A DNA stretch of 64,000 nt from Mesostigma viride (GCA_009746045.1 RPFO01000312.1:4028595-4092594); one strand, 5' to 3'; counted from the first letter of the stretch, positions 40,219 through 52,360 are shown. Translations and numbers: made by a program. Notes: generated by a model from the letters alone, not told the origin.

Positions 40219-42416
40219 GTGTGTGCAGCCGCCCCAAGCGTGCGCGGTGTGTGTACATGTGAGTGCAGCTGCCCCAAGCGTGCGCGGTGTGTGTACGTGT
40301 GTGTGCAGTTGCCCCTTGCGTGCGCGGTGGATGTACGTGTGTGTGCATGCCGGCAATTGCGTGCATGGTGTGTGTACGTGTGTGTGCAGCCGCCCCTTGC
40401 GTGCGCGGTGTGTGTACATGTGTGTGCAGCCGCCCCTTGCGTGCGCGGTGTAGGTACGTGTGTGTGCAGCCGCCCCAAGCGTGCGCGGTGTGTGTACATG
40501 TGTGTGCAGTTGCCCCTTGCGTGCGCGGTGGATGTACGTGTGTGTGCATGCCGGCAATTGCGTGCATGGTGTGTGTACGTGTGTGTGCAGCAGCCCCTTG
40601 CGTGCGCGGTGTGTGTACATGTGAGTGCCGTCGCCCCAAGCGTGCATTTTGTGTGTAAGTGTGTGTGCAGCCGCCCCTTGCGTGCGCGGTGTAGGTACGT
40701 GTGTGTGCAGCCGCCCAAGCGTGCGCGGTGTATGTACATGTGTGTGCACTCGCCCCTTGCGTGCATGGTGCATGTATGTATGTGTGTGTGCAGCCGCCCC
40801 TTGCGTGCGCGGTGGATGTACGTGTGTGTGCAGCCACCCCTTTCGTGAGCGGTGTATGTACATGTGAGTGCCGTCGCCCCAAGCGTGCATTTTGTGTGTA
40901 AGTGTGTGTGCAGCAGCCCCTTGCGTGCGCGGTGTATGTACGTGTGTGTGCAGCCGCCCCGTGGTTGCGCGGTGGATGTACATGTGAGTGGAGCCGGTCC
41001 TTGCGTGCGCGGTGTATGTACGTGTGTGTGCAGCCGCCCCTTGCGTGCGTGGTGTGTGTACATGTAAGTGCAGCCGCCCCTTGCGTGCGCGGTGTATGTA
41101 CGTGTGTGTGCAGCCGTCCCTTGCGTGCGCGGTGTGTGTACGTTTGTGTGCAGCCGCCCCTTGCGTGCGCGGTGTGTGTACGTGTGTGTGAATCCTTGTC
41201 CTTGCGCGCATGGTGTATGTACATGTGGGTGCAGCCGCCCCTTGCGTGCGCGGTGTATGCCAGTGTGTGTGCATGCCGGCCCTTGCGTGCATGGTGTGTG
41301 TAAGTGTGTGTGCAGCCGCCCGAGCGTGTGTACATGTGTGTGCAGTTGCCCCTTGCGTGCGCAGTGGATGTACGTGTGTGTGCATGCCGGCAATTGCATG
41401 CATGGTGTGTGTACGTGTGTGTGCAGCCGCCCCTTTCGTGCGCGGTGTGTGTACGTGTGTGTGCACTCGCCCCTTGCGTGCGCGGTGTATGTACGTGTGT
41501 GCAGCCGCCCCTTGCGTGCGCGGTGTATGCCAGTGTGTGTGCATGCCGGCCCTTGCGTGCATGGTGTGTGTAAGTGTGTGTGCAGCCCCTTGCGTGCATG
41601 GTGTATGTACGTGTGTGTGCAGCCGCCCCTTGCGTGCGCGGTGTGTGTACGTATGTGTGCAGCCGCCCCTTGCGTGCGCGGTGTATGTACGTGTGTGTGC
41701 AGCCGCCCCTTGCGTGCGCGGTGTAGGTACGTGTGTGTGCAGCCGCCCCAAGCGTGCGCGGTGTGTGTACATGTGAGTGCAGCTGCCCCAAGCGTGCGCG
41801 GTGTGTGTACGTGTGTGTGCAGTTGCCCCTTGCGTGCGCGGTGGATGTACGTGTGTGTGCATGCCGGCAATTGCGTGCATGGTGTGTGTACGTGTGTGTG
41901 CAGCCGCCCCTTGCGTGCGCGGTGTGTGTACATGTGTGTGCAGCCGCCCCTTGCGTGCGCGGTGTAGGTACGTGTGTGTGCAGCCGCCCCAAGCGTGCGC
42001 GGTGTGTGTACATGTGTGTGCAGTTGCCCCTTGCGTGCGCGGTGGATGTACGTGTGTGTGCATGCCGGCAATTGCGTGCATGGTGTGTGTACGTGTGTGT
42101 GCAGCAGCCCCTTGCGTGCGCGGTGTGTGTACATGTGAGTGCCGTCGCCCCAAGCGTGCATTTTGTGTGTAAGTGTGTGTGCAGCCGCCCCTTGCGTGCG
42201 CGGTGTAGGTACGTGTGTGTGCAGCCGGCCCTTGCGTGCGCGGTGTATGTACATGTGTGTGCACTCGCCCCTTGCGTGCATGGTGCATGTATGTATGTGT
42301 GTGTGCAGCCGCCCCTTGCGTGCGCGGTGGATGTACGTGTGTGTGCAACCACCGCTTTCGTGAGCGGTGTATGTACATGTGAGTGCCGTCGCCCCAAGCG
42401 TGCATTTTGTGTGTAA
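40219..42416. repeat. 1,514-bp higher-order repeat near the right end of the array
   Basis: Blocks starting at 40219 and 41733 share the same variant order, including ATGCCGGCAATTGCG, CATTTTGTGTGTAAG and the unusual GCATGTATGTATGTG unit, with a 1,514-bp offset. Confidence 0.8.
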
Positions 42417-42755
42417 GTGTGTGTGCAGCAGCCCCTTGCGTGCGCGGTGTATGTACGTGTGTGTGCAGCCGCCCCGTGGTTGCGCGGTGGATGTACATGT
42501 GAGTGGAGCCGGTCCTTGCGTGCGCGGTGTATGTACGTGTGTGTGCAGCCGCCCCTTGCGTGCGTGGTGTGTGTACATGTAAGTGCAGCCGCCCCTTGCG
42601 TGCGCGGTGTATGTACGTGTGTGTGCAGCCGTCCCTTGCGTGCGCGGTGTGTGTACGTGTGTGTGCAGCCGCCCCTCGCGTGCATGGTGAGTGTAAGTGT
42701 GTGTGCAGCAGCCCCTTGCGTGCATGGTGTGTACGTGTGTGTGCAGTTGCCCCTT

Positions 42756-42811
42756 CACTATACTTTTCGTCCGAGGGTAGTAAAAATGATCCGAGGCGTA
42801 AATTACGAGGT
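42756..42811 (+). repeat. Left terminal inverted repeat of the CACTA element
   Basis: It begins CACTATACTTTTCG and includes GATCCGAGGCGTAAATTACG, ending in GAGGT. It pairs with 53345-53399. Confidence 0.9.
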
Positions 42812-43060
42812 CTTATCTTACTACCTAGATACGAGGCGTGAGATCCAACGCCGTAATCATTACTACCTATCATCCTACGTGGTAATTTTACTAGCCGTAA
42901 GTAAGAGTAACGTTACGACTGCACATCTTTGGTAGTACATTACCGACAGAGTAAATTACCGCGACGGGTCTTGGTTGGTAATCTACCACCTGTAGATTAG
43001 GTGCCAGTGATCCGATGCTGTAAGATACGTTTCAGTAAGTTACTTCGGGGATCTTTGCCT
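42812..43060. repeat. Left subterminal repeat region
   Basis: Degenerate short motifs of the type GTAATTTAC, TACTACCTA, GTAAATTACC and GAGGCGTGAGATCC occur in both orientations, like the subterminal transposase-binding repeats of CACTA elements. The right end has clearer copies (53085-53344). Confidence 0.65.
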
Positions 43061-43262
43061 GTACACGGCCAGATGGATAATTATATTGTAATGGAGAAGT
43101 GGGAGAACGTGCGTGTCTATTAGCAAATGCAGCGAAATATAAAAATGTAGTTATCAGCCTTTTTCGCCTATTCAGCAGTTGTCGTTGTCGGCCGTTGTCA
43201 TTAAGCGGCTATAGATTATGTGTGCTGGGGCCGGTGAAAAGACGCTAGCAAAGTTCGTCTGA

Positions 43263-44373
43263 ATGGCGTCCAATAGAGGGGATTTTATTCTTAGTGGATT
43301 GTTGGACGAGGAGAAGGCGAGGTTGCTGGCGGAGAATGCGAAAGAGCAGAGGGAAGCAGCGGAAGCCGTGCGTGGAAGATGAGGTAACGGGATGGAGTGT
43401 GGGCCCTGGCTTCTGGTTATGAAATGATGGCGGTTGCAGGCCAGCCGTGCTCGCTGGTAATGGGTGCGTGGTGTTGAAATCCAAGTTCTGCGCGTATTCT
43501 GTTTTTTGGTCAATGATTGAAGGGATGTCGCCTTGTTTTATTTTTGTGCATCTGCGTCCCGTCGTGACTGCCTCGTCATGGACGCCCAGGGGTAGAAGTT
43601 CGAACGAGGGAATGATTTTTCAAACGCCTGGATATGTTATGATAGTACGAATAAATGGTAATGGGTAGAGGCGGCCAAAATTTTGTTGGAAGTGTGCCAA
43701 CGCCGCACATACGACTTGAACAACCCTAGGTATCTTAGGAAAAGGAAACACGGATACGTCGGAGTGGAGGAAGAGGAAGACGATGACGATGGTGAAGACG
43801 GAGAGGTTTACAATGGAGGCCTTGAGAATGGGGAGACATTGAAGCAGGAGAGCAGGGTAGCGGTGAGTGGCCCGTCATGAATTACATTGTGGTTGCAGTT
43901 GTTAGCGAGGCGTGTTGATTGCTTCTTGCCGCGGGTAATCGCTAGCGTGCATAACCTTCTTTTTTCAACAGGTGTTCTGGTGCATTGACTGCCGCAAAGC
44001 AATTCATGGGACTGATTATGTGCCTATCATGCCGTTTGGGAATCATACATTGCCAACATTTCGTGTTTAGAAGGCGCGCCTTCAGAAGCATATTCAGCAC
44101 CGCACGAGCCAGGTGCTGAAGGCGTGCTTGGAGAGGAAGGGGTATAAAGTGCGCATGACCGCATCGAAGAAGAAGAAGCAGCAGGAATCGGGCAAGACCA
44201 TGATAACCGAGCCAGGATTGGCTTTCGTGCATGCAGTACATGGTGCGGCGCAGGCAGTGAATGCTGCATCGATTGCAGCGGTGCAGCCTGTGGCCATGGC
44301 GGTGCAGGGCGCGGGTCCTGAAGTGTGGGCGTTGGCGAAGCAGATTCACGATGCTGTCATGGCCACGTTGTGA
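43263..44373 (+). CDS. Coding-like exons of unrecognised function inside the CACTA element
   Basis: Three coding-like stretches lie in order. From 43263: MASNRGDFILSGLLDEEKAR and a short Glu/Ala-rich helix, with a possible donor at GTGCGT. From about 43674: KILLEVCQRRTYDLNNPRYL, then basic residues and an acidic EEEEDDDDGED tract. From 44071 (after TTTAG): KARLQKHIQHRTSQVLKACL, a KKKKQQ run and an alanine-rich stretch, ending with a stop at 44373. Exon joins could not be fixed and no family was recognised. A small DNA-binding protein of the TnpA kind is one possibility, unproven. Confidence 0.3.
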
Positions 44374-44808
44374 AGCCAAGGAATGGGTGTTGGTTCCAGT
44401 CAGGTGCCTCGCCCGGAGGAAGCTTTTCTGCTGTAAGCAGAGGTGCGGCATCAAGCATTTGCAATCGCCATGAGAGCAGTGGAGATGTCAGCGGCATGAA
44501 GCATTTGCAATCGCCATGAGAGCAGTGGAGATGTCTGCGGCATTGGGAGATCTGCAGACAATTGCAGGAGGACATTGTGCGGTACGCTTGTAGGGTGTAA
44601 GCTGTGTTGTTCCGCTCGCTAATGGACATGTGCCCCTGTAACCTCTTCCAGGCTAGTATCTGCTATCCACCTCTTCAGGCTTGAAAAGTAAATTGCTGTA
44701 CGGTTCACAATTGGCATGGCTTGACATGCACGCGTCCTTGACTGTGGTCTGCATGGGTTTGGGGTTTAGCGGTTTACATCAGACTCTGCTGTGTATCTGC
44801 TTAATCAG

Positions 44809-45287
44809 CCGACGTGTCACATGGGGACAGCAACGGCGCTGGGATGCAGCCCGGTGTGAATGCGAGTAAGGTACGCGCTGGCATGCATGGCGGATGGGGC
44901 GTGGAAGCCACGACCCACGTTTTTGTGTGTGCACGGGGGGCTAGGGGGCAAGTCGTTGTGTTGCTGCCATCCATATGGCCATGGATATGCGGGAAGCTTT
45001 CCCTGTACCCATACTTAATGATGCATGGACTGGTTGTGACAGCCAAGGGTTTAGCTGTCGTGGGTTTGCTGAGTGATCATGGCAGTCTGCTAGGCTGGTG
45101 CTAGAACAGCCATAGCGCGGTTACTGCTATGTCTTGCCCGTGCTAACTGATGCTGCAGCCATGCGTGGAGCGCGAATCGTCCCGTGAGGAGAAGGAGGAG
45201 GCGGGGCCGGTGCACCCATGGGCAGGGCCGGAGAAGAAGGACGCGGAGCACCCAGTGTGGGAGAAGGAGAAGGCGGGGAAGCACTGA
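44809..45287 (+). CDS. Two terminal exons of an unrecognised gene inside the CACTA element
   Basis: Exon 44809-44870 (acceptor after AATCAG, donor GTACGC) reads DVSHGDSNGAGMQPGVNASK. It joins in phase to exon 45159-45287 (acceptor CTGCAG), which reads PCVERESSREEKEEAGPV and ends KEKAGKH and stop. The product is charged and low complexity. It may belong with the coding-like exons from 43263, but the connection is not shown. Confidence 0.3.
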
Positions 45288-45476
45288 AGCTCCACCCCAT
45301 GTCAGGCCTCTAGTATAGGTGCCAGTTAACTAAACCCATGCACGTGCAGGTTGTAGCTCAGAATGTATTTAAAATCATATGCCCCTTTTCAGGTATATGT
45401 GTAACAGTGACTCCCAACGGATATATGTTCCTAATTTATTAAATTCTTACTGAATAATTGTTGTCTTTATGAACCC

Positions 45477-45820
45477 ATGAAGAGCAAAGCCCGGTGGGGA
45501 GTACATGTAACGCATTACCACGAGAAGGGGTCCCCACACCGCATTTCTTCGCTCTCTGTTCCTATGCAGAACAAGAAGAGGTGGAAGACCAATGTCCCGG
45601 CTCACACGCCAGCCCATGTGGGTAAGCCCCCTCCCCCAAAGCGGAAGGGGCGCTTTGGGGAGAAGTGTAGTGAGGATTTTGTAGACTAGATAGCTTAGAG
45701 TTAGCTTATTTCGATGTTGCGGCTTGACCCACCTCTACCCATTCAGCAAGGAATATGCATGTGCTGCATGATCTCCCAACGGAGGCATGTTATAATTTTA
45801 TTTGATTCTTTAATGTAGTG
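45477..45820 (+). mobile_element. LINE 3' end inside the CACTA element
   Basis: The frame reads MQNKKRWKTNVPAHTPAHVG, then a PPPPKRKGRF tail, followed by the shared 3' untranslated region with TAGACTAGATAGCTTAGAG and CTCCCAACGGAGGCATG. It is the fourth copy of the family seen at 17.3-19.3 kb and is diverged in the tail. It shows that LINEs have inserted into the transposon. Confidence 0.75.
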
Positions 45821-46148
45821 TCTTGGGGCATGATGCAGATGAGATTTGTAACTTCCGTGTAATTATGTTTCTAAAGAGATTAGCATAGTACTCTAAACAT
45901 GCCCATGCGCATGACACGCAAGTACTAACTTACTTACACCAGACCTGGCAATAAACAAGCATTGATGGGATGGACCCAGCGATACATAATGGGCGTGCAT
46001 GCGTAAAAAATATACACTATGCATGGCCCAATGGGCATGCATTCAAATAATTACAAATGAAGGCCGCCATGAGAGCACTGAAGCTAAACCAGACCGGGCC
46101 ACAATTAACCCTCCAGCACCAAAGTTCCACTGCATCATGTAAGACAAG

Positions 46149-47013
46149 CCATCCATCCATCCATCCATCCATCCATCCATCCATCCATCCATCCATCCAT
46201 CCATCCATCCATCCATCCATCCATCCATCCATCCATCCATCCATCCATCCATCCATCCATCCATCCATCCATCCATCCATCCATCCATCCATCCATCCAT
46301 CCATCCATCCATCCATCCATCCATCCATCCATCCATCCATCCATCCATCCATCCATCCATCCATCCATCCATCCATCCATCCATCCATCCATCCATCCAT
46401 CCATCCATCCATCCATCCATCCATCCATCCATCCATCCATCCATCCATCCATCCATCCATCCATCCATCCATCCATCCATCCATCCATCCATCCATCCAT
46501 CCATCCATCCATCCATCCATCCATCCATCCATCCATCCATCCATCCATCCATCCATCCATCCATCCATCCATCCATCCATCCATCCATCCATCCATCCAT
46601 CCATCCATCCATCCATCCATCCATCCATCCATCCATCCATCCATCCATCCATCCATCCATCCATCCATCCATCCATCCATCCATCCATCCATCCATCCAT
46701 CCATCCATCCATCCATCCATCCATCCATCCATCCATCCATCCATCCATCCATCCATCCATCCATCCATCCATCCATCCATCCATCCATCCATCCATCCAT
46801 CCATCCATCCATCCATCCATCCATCCATCCATCCATCCATCCATCCATCCATCCATCCATCCATCCATCCATCCATCCATCCATCCATCCATCCATCCAT
46901 CCATCCATCCATCCATCCATCCATCCATCCATCCATCCATCCATCCATCCATCCATCCATCCATCCATCCATCCATCCATCCATCCATCCATCCATCCAT
47001 CCATCCATCCATC
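46149..47013. repeat. Perfect CCAT microsatellite, 865 bp
   Basis: About 216 uninterrupted copies of CCAT run without a single visible substitution, ending in CGGGGTATAG. The 4-bp unit gives open frames on both strands (a repeating Met-Asp-Gly-Trp or His-Pro-Ser-Ile pattern) that are not genes. The CGGGGT junction matches short CCAT tails at 17285-17320. Confidence 0.98.
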
Positions 47014-48440
47014 GGGGTATAGTCCTAGTACAGCCATGCTACGTCCTGGCTATGATGAGATTACTTGCCCACGCTCCTAGTGTTATGCCATGCTCACATG
47101 AGTCTTATTGCACCCACAGATTGCCGGATCGTTAGCGTGTCCGTTTAGCTAGCGTTCCCGAATGCAGCTGTGGCATGCCTTAGGCATGAAGGAGACTGGG
47201 GGTCTCTGCCCTTTCTCCTGTTGTGCACACACAGGATTAAAAGCACTTCGGTGCTCCGTGACTCCCCAACAGGAGCACGTGTTTAATAATTAATTAATTA
47301 ATGAATCGGGGTTACTAATGCTCCTTGACTCCCTAATGGGGGCATGAGTTTAATAAATGAATTAAGTAGTTAGTTAATTAATCAGGTTGATTCAGATGAG
47401 GTCTGTGCTGGTTCCTTGTGGACTGGCCAGCCAGGGAGATATCTTCTTACATGGTCAGGCCCTTGCCGACCATGTAAGAACCTGTTAGGCGACGCAGTGG
47501 CCAACATTGGACATACCGCCATATGTTTGTCTCCGCGATATGATTTTAGCTGACATGCAGAGCACAGACACTGTTGGCGTCATCCGCTCAACCCCTCTTA
47601 TTCATACATGGGACCTCGGATATGTAGGATTAGTAGCGTTGCCCAGGCGGACATTGTCAAAGACTACGACCCCCCAGTTGTGGGTCCTAGGAAATTTAAC
47701 AAGCATGATTGTCTCCTTGTTGATAGGCATTAATTCATCCTTGATGATAGGCATTGCTTGCGTGCAAGATTAGCTCGAGGCCCATATTTTAGACTACTAG
47801 CTGAGCTGTGGACATACATGTAGTTATTGACGTCTTGACGGATATTGACGTCTTGGGGGACTTCCACTATATCTTCTTTGGGGAATTCAGAGATCCCGGT
47901 CCCCCAACATGGACATGAGACTAATTAAAATCAATTAATCAATGTCATGAATAGAGCGCGTTCATGACGTTCAGTCATGAACAGAGCCCTAACCTTAAAC
48001 ACATAAGAAAACAATTATGGCGGGCCATGTGACCAATGTAAGAAGCTTAGCCCCCAAACATATTGTTGTCTCACGTAATGAATCACTTGCTGATCAACAA
48101 ATCGATGGTTATCTCATAGGCACAATGTACCTCTGACCATCATTGCTGGCCCATGCATGCATGCACCAATGGCAGCCTACATGACACATACATCGCTTAT
48201 TTGCCATGTAAAAAATGCGACAAAGTGTCCATATAGGTACTCATAGATTAGCACAAATTCCTTAGCACGATGTGGACAACTTTACTTAACGGTGAAAGCC
48301 TGTCTCGCCCTTATTGCCTTGAGGGTTCCCGGCGATAGGTCCTGTCTGTTGGTCGACATTTTTCTTTTGCAGCTGGCCATCGTCGGTAGGTATGAATGAT
48401 CTCGATGCTAGCAATTACGATGATGATACCCGAGGTAGTC
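47014..48440. other. No recognised gene; dyad repeats at 47258-47395
   Basis: Two related segments read GCTCCGTGACTCCCCAAC and GCTCCTTGACTCCCTAAT, followed by AATTAATTAATTAATGAAT-like runs, and match the reverse complement of 9944-9995. The remainder shows no gene. Confidence 0.5.
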
Positions 48441-49190
48441 TATACCTAGGATCGAGAGCTTCTTCTTGTATGGCAATGCCGGCAGTTAACTATTACTCCG
48501 AATAAAGAGTTAAGAGGTTGGCCCTCGGCAGTCGGCATGGCGATCACGGAGCGATGACGGGGCGATGACGGGGCGATGACGGGGCGTTGACGCGCGTGAT
48601 GAATAGGATCTGTTTGACAGGCGGCGGCTATTGGTAATATAGATTGTTGATTAAGAGAAGAGTTTAGATGTTGGCCCGTGGGCGATGACGGTGACGGCGT
48701 CACCGTCATCGCCCTCGACGGGCGTCATGAATACGACCTTTTTGATATGCGGCGGCTATTGGTAATATAGGTCGTTGACTACTACTCCGAATACAAATGT
48801 AAAGAGGTTGGCCCTCGGCTGGCTCGGCATGGCGATCACGGGGCGATGACGGGGCGATGACGGGGCGTTGACGCGCGTGATGAATAGGATCTGTTTGATA
48901 GGCGGCGGCTATTGGTAATATAGATTGTTGATTAAGAGAAGAGTTTAGATGTTGGCCCGTCGAGGGCGATGACGGTGACGGTCGTCACCGTCATCGCCCT
49001 CGACGGGCGTGATGATAAGCCCATGTTTGATATGCGGCAGCTATTGGTAGTATAGGTCGTTGACTATCACTCCGAATAAAGAGTTAACAGGTTAAGGCCC
49101 TCGGCCGGGCGATGACGGGGCGATGACGGGGCGTTGACGCTCGTGATGAATAGGACCTGTTTGATAGGCGGCGGCTATTGCTAATATATA
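48440..49190. repeat. Tandem array with GATGACGGG units and long palindromes
   Basis: Alternating segments share GGCGGCTATTGGTA followed by ATATAG, GTTGGCCCTCGGC and repeated GGGGCGATGAC. A 33-bp palindrome lies at 48682-48714 (16-bp arms). A 54-bp palindrome lies at 48955-49008 (26-bp arms, 2-nt loop), with arms built on GGGCGATGACGGTGACG. Confidence 0.9.
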
Positions 49191-49199
49191 GGTCGGATA

Positions 49200-49650
49200 T
49201 TTGTGTACCACCCCCCTCCTTCCCGCGGCAGGTACGCAGCGACCCGCTGTTGCATGTCCTGGCTGCAATTGTGTATCACTTGTACGGTATTTGTGTATCA
49301 CTTGTAGCGTATTTGTGTATCACTTGTCCTCCTTCCCACGGCAGGTACGCAGCGACCCGCTGTTGTCCTGGCTGCAATTGTGTATCACTTGTACGGTATT
49401 TGTGTATCACTTGTAGCGTATTTGTGTATCACTTGTCCTCCTTCCCACGGCAGGTACGCAGCGACCCGCTGTTGTCCTGCCTGCAATTGTGTATCACTTG
49501 TACGGTATTTGTGTATCACTTGTAGCGTATTTGTGTATCACTTGTCCTCCTTCCCACGGCAGGTACGCAGCGACCCGCTGTTATACTGGCGGTATTTGTG
49601 TATCACTTGTAGCGTATTTGTGTATCACTTGTACGGTATTTGTGTACCAC
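49200..49650. repeat. 109-bp tandem repeat, four copies
   Basis: GGCAGGTACGCAGCGACCC recurs every 109 bp (near 49226, 49340, 49449, 49558), together with several copies of GTATTTGTGTATCACTTGT. The array lies inside the CACTA element. Confidence 0.9.
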
Positions 49651-49857
49651 CACCCTCCATGGCCCATGCAGCCCGGCCCGGCATCGTGCCGTCGCCGACC
49701 CGACAACGTTTTCTCGAACAACACGAATTTGAATTTTAGGGACTGGAGCGGCTGGCACGCTAGCGGCACGACCAACGGAACAGAGAACCGAGAAACTGTG
49801 GCCGCCAGGAGGATAAAGGTTTCAAGGCGCATGCGTTTGAGGCTAGCCAGAACCGAA

Positions 49858-50068
49858 TGCGAGGTTTTACTTTATCAAACCGATGTATATCAATGTGGCC
49901 AGAATTCTTTTCCAGTTGCGGGGTCGTGTGTCGCCAATTTGTTGTTGGGCCGGGCACTTTAATCGTGATTGCAAGAAGTCAGTTCACGACGCCGTTAGCG
50001 TGGCATTTATGTACAGCAATTCATCGTTCGGCTTCTTTATCCTATCGGCAACTCCTCACGACGTGTGA
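49858..50068 (+). pseudogene. Possible Gag-like zinc-knuckle fragment
   Basis: One frame reads ARFYFIKPMYINVARILFQL, then RGR, then CCWAGHFNRDCKK before a stop at 50068. The C-x4-H-x4-C half of a CCHC knuckle is present but the first cysteine position carries Ser. This resembles the end of a retroelement Gag or ORF1 protein. It is short, isolated and probably decayed. Confidence 0.3.
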
Positions 50069-50653
50069 GCGTGAGTCGGTTGTCGTGTGAATGGACACTT
50101 TCTGGGAAAGTAAGTCACTAGAGGGCCAATTTCACCGATCGCAAAACATTTACCCAGTTTGGGCAGATAGACCTGGCTAAATACGAGGGCGAGCGGAAGT
50201 AATTGTTGATGCATAGCCATCTGCTTCCTGCGCTTTGTAATTGTAATGAGTTGTTCGCAAATTGGCGTCTCTACCGGTTACTCCTCTGTGCACAGCTGGC
50301 GACCAAGAAGACTTCATTGGCAGCCGGACTGCGGATGCGCGTCGTTGGAATATTAGCAACGTTAACATGTTTGCTGCGTTTTTTGTGAAGCTTGTCTAGC
50401 CGACTGCATTTGGGAGACTTGGCAAGGTTGCCTCCAATCGTTGAAGTCACAACCTGGGTGTCAATTCACGTTTACTAGCCACGGTCATAGTAACATTCTA
50501 ATGGCATTTGTCCCAGTTTCAACATTGGTTTTCACTCTGATCTGATGGAGTGAAGGGCCTAGCTCCGTGGTTTTGTGTCATTGTAGCAGTTTAGTCGCCT
50601 GCTAACGTAGTGAATCTTCCATCCCACCTCTCCCACCCCCACCCGCACTTCTC

Positions 50654-50770
<117 letters not shown>

Positions 50771-51492
50771 CCCACCACCCGCTCTCTTGTCCCTCCCCCA
50801 CCCCTCCTCTCTCTTTCCCTTTTCCTTGGCTGTTGAGAAGGACTGGGGTGAAAACTCCAGACCGTTGGTGGCTGCCTTCAAGCAGGAAGTTTCAAGGATC
50901 AACAAGTTTTTGTGAGCTGTCTGATATGGTCACTGCTGCGACAAAGGTGAGTTATCTTGTTTTTCATGCAATTTTTTTGCTGTAGCTAGGTAAGCCGGCC
51001 ATTTTGTACTCCCCTTTCTTTTGCTCTCACGATTTATTCTTGTTGTGGTTTATATGGTCCCGTTAAGTGGCATGCATTATCATTATCCACATTAGTGTGA
51101 GAAACCATCCGCAGTGTTGTAGCTTGCATCTATAACAACAGTTTTTGCTGCCGCCGCCACTGCTATTACCAACATTAAGTCATTCTTGCTTTCTAAGCAC
51201 TCTTTTTCCTCTTAGGCTGTTGGTTGGGATACCAGCCACCCTTGCACGCATAAATTCAAGCACCGGGTGCATGTGAAAACACAACCAAGGCAAGAATGTC
51301 CCCCTCTCGCAATATCCCACCCACGCAACGCACCCAATGCAGCAAGAATGGGACCACCTTGTTGCCATGAGCTCTAGCACCGTTGCCACCCCTAGCTTTC
51401 TACTGTTCCCGTCCATCCTTATTTACACTGGCTGCTTTGCTTGCATTTCTGGCTCAGTGCCAGTTTGCACTTGCTAGCTTGCTAAGACAATA

Positions 51493-51890
51493 ATGCAGCT
51501 TGCAAACGGCAAGGGCAAGCACCCGGGTAAGAGCAAAGGCAACCGCACGAGCAAAGGAAAGGGAAACTGGAAGAGCAAGCACAAGGCCAAGGAAAGGACA
51601 AAGGCACTTGTGCTTGCCAAAAGGGCAGGCTCAAGGGAAATGACAAGGGCAAGGGCAGGGGCAGGCACAAGGGAAGCGGATAAGGGCAAGGGCAGGCGCA
51701 AGGGAAAGAGATTAGGACAAGTCAAGCACGAGGGAACGGACAAGGGCAAGGGCAGGCACAAGGGAAAAGATGAAGACAAGGGCAGGCACTAGGGAAAGGA
51801 TGAGGGCAACGGCAAACACTGGGGATCAAAGGATAGGGGCAAGGGCAGATGCTAGGGTAACAGTTAGGGCAAAGGCAGGCACAAGAGAAG
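51493..51890. repeat. Purine-rich degenerate tandem repeat
   Basis: Degenerate units of GGGCAAGGGCAGGCACAAG and GGAAAGGA about 24-36 bp long give a Lys/Gly-rich open frame on the plus strand. No domain is present and the repetition explains the frame. Confidence 0.75.
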
Positions 51891-52129
51891 AATAAGGGGC
51901 CGTGAAGTATAAGTGGAAATGCGGGTGGCGACATGGGGTTCGATCGGGCCTGCTGATGCAAATGCAGATTTCAACTGCAGTGACAAACACAAGCGTAGAC
52001 ATAGGCAACGACAAATTCCTTGCATGCGTGCCTTGCTCTTCACCGGCTGGCTCGTTTGCTAGTTGTCTAACAGTTTCTACCGATAAACATCACTTGCCAT
52101 TGTAAGGTCTGCCTTGCTGCCGTGCTAGT

Positions 52130-52360
52130 GGGTAGCTGGGTGATCGTGCTTGTTCCTTGTCAAGGGAGGGATGCATGTGGAGTAGGTGGGTGGGTGTGCT
52201 TGTTCCTTGCCAAGGAAGGGATGCACAAAGGTTAGATAGGTGCACGTGCTTGTTTCTTGTCAAGGGAGGGACGCACAAAGGGTAGGTGGGGGCACATGGT
52301 TGTGCCTCGTCAAGGGCGGGATGCACGAAGGGTAGGTGGGGGCATGTGGTTGGTCCTTGT
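52130..52360. repeat. About 50-bp tandem repeat, four to five copies
   Basis: Units share GTGCTTGTTCCTTGTCAAGG, then GAGGGATGCAC, then AAAGGGTAGGTGGGGGCA. The copies are imperfect and become more alike to the right. Confidence 0.85.

Larger units (their letters stand above)
23206..42755. repeat. Giant 40-bp minisatellite array, left part
   Basis: About 490 tandem copies of a 40-bp unit made of a GT-rich half (GTATGTACGTGTGTGTGCAG) and a GC-rich half (CCGCCCCTTGCGTGCGCG). Common variants are GTTGCCCC, CACTCGCCCC, ATGCCGGCCC, CATCCTTGTCC, GTGGTTGCGC and CATGGTG in place of GCGCGGTG. Because 40 is not a multiple of three and the unit lacks stop codons on the minus strand, it yields enormous Cys-rich (+) and His/Thr-rich (-) open frames that are not genes. 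Higher-order repetition is listed separately. Confidence 0.97.

Noticed and set aside
23022-42873. Very long open frames (up to about 2,100 codons) on both strands, Cys-rich on plus and His/Thr-rich on minus.
   Set aside because: They arise from a 40-bp unit that lacks stop codons in the minus frames. All frames show the same cyclic peptide and there is no unique domain, start context or intron.
46017-47037. Open frames of about 300 codons with a four-residue repeat (Met-Asp-Gly-Trp or His-Pro-Ser-Ile).
   Set aside because: They are translations of the CCAT microsatellite.
51493-51792. A Lys/Gly-rich basic protein of about 100 residues, possibly histone-like.
   Set aside because: The frame follows a purine-rich degenerate tandem repeat, has no histone motif and the reverse strand is equally open.
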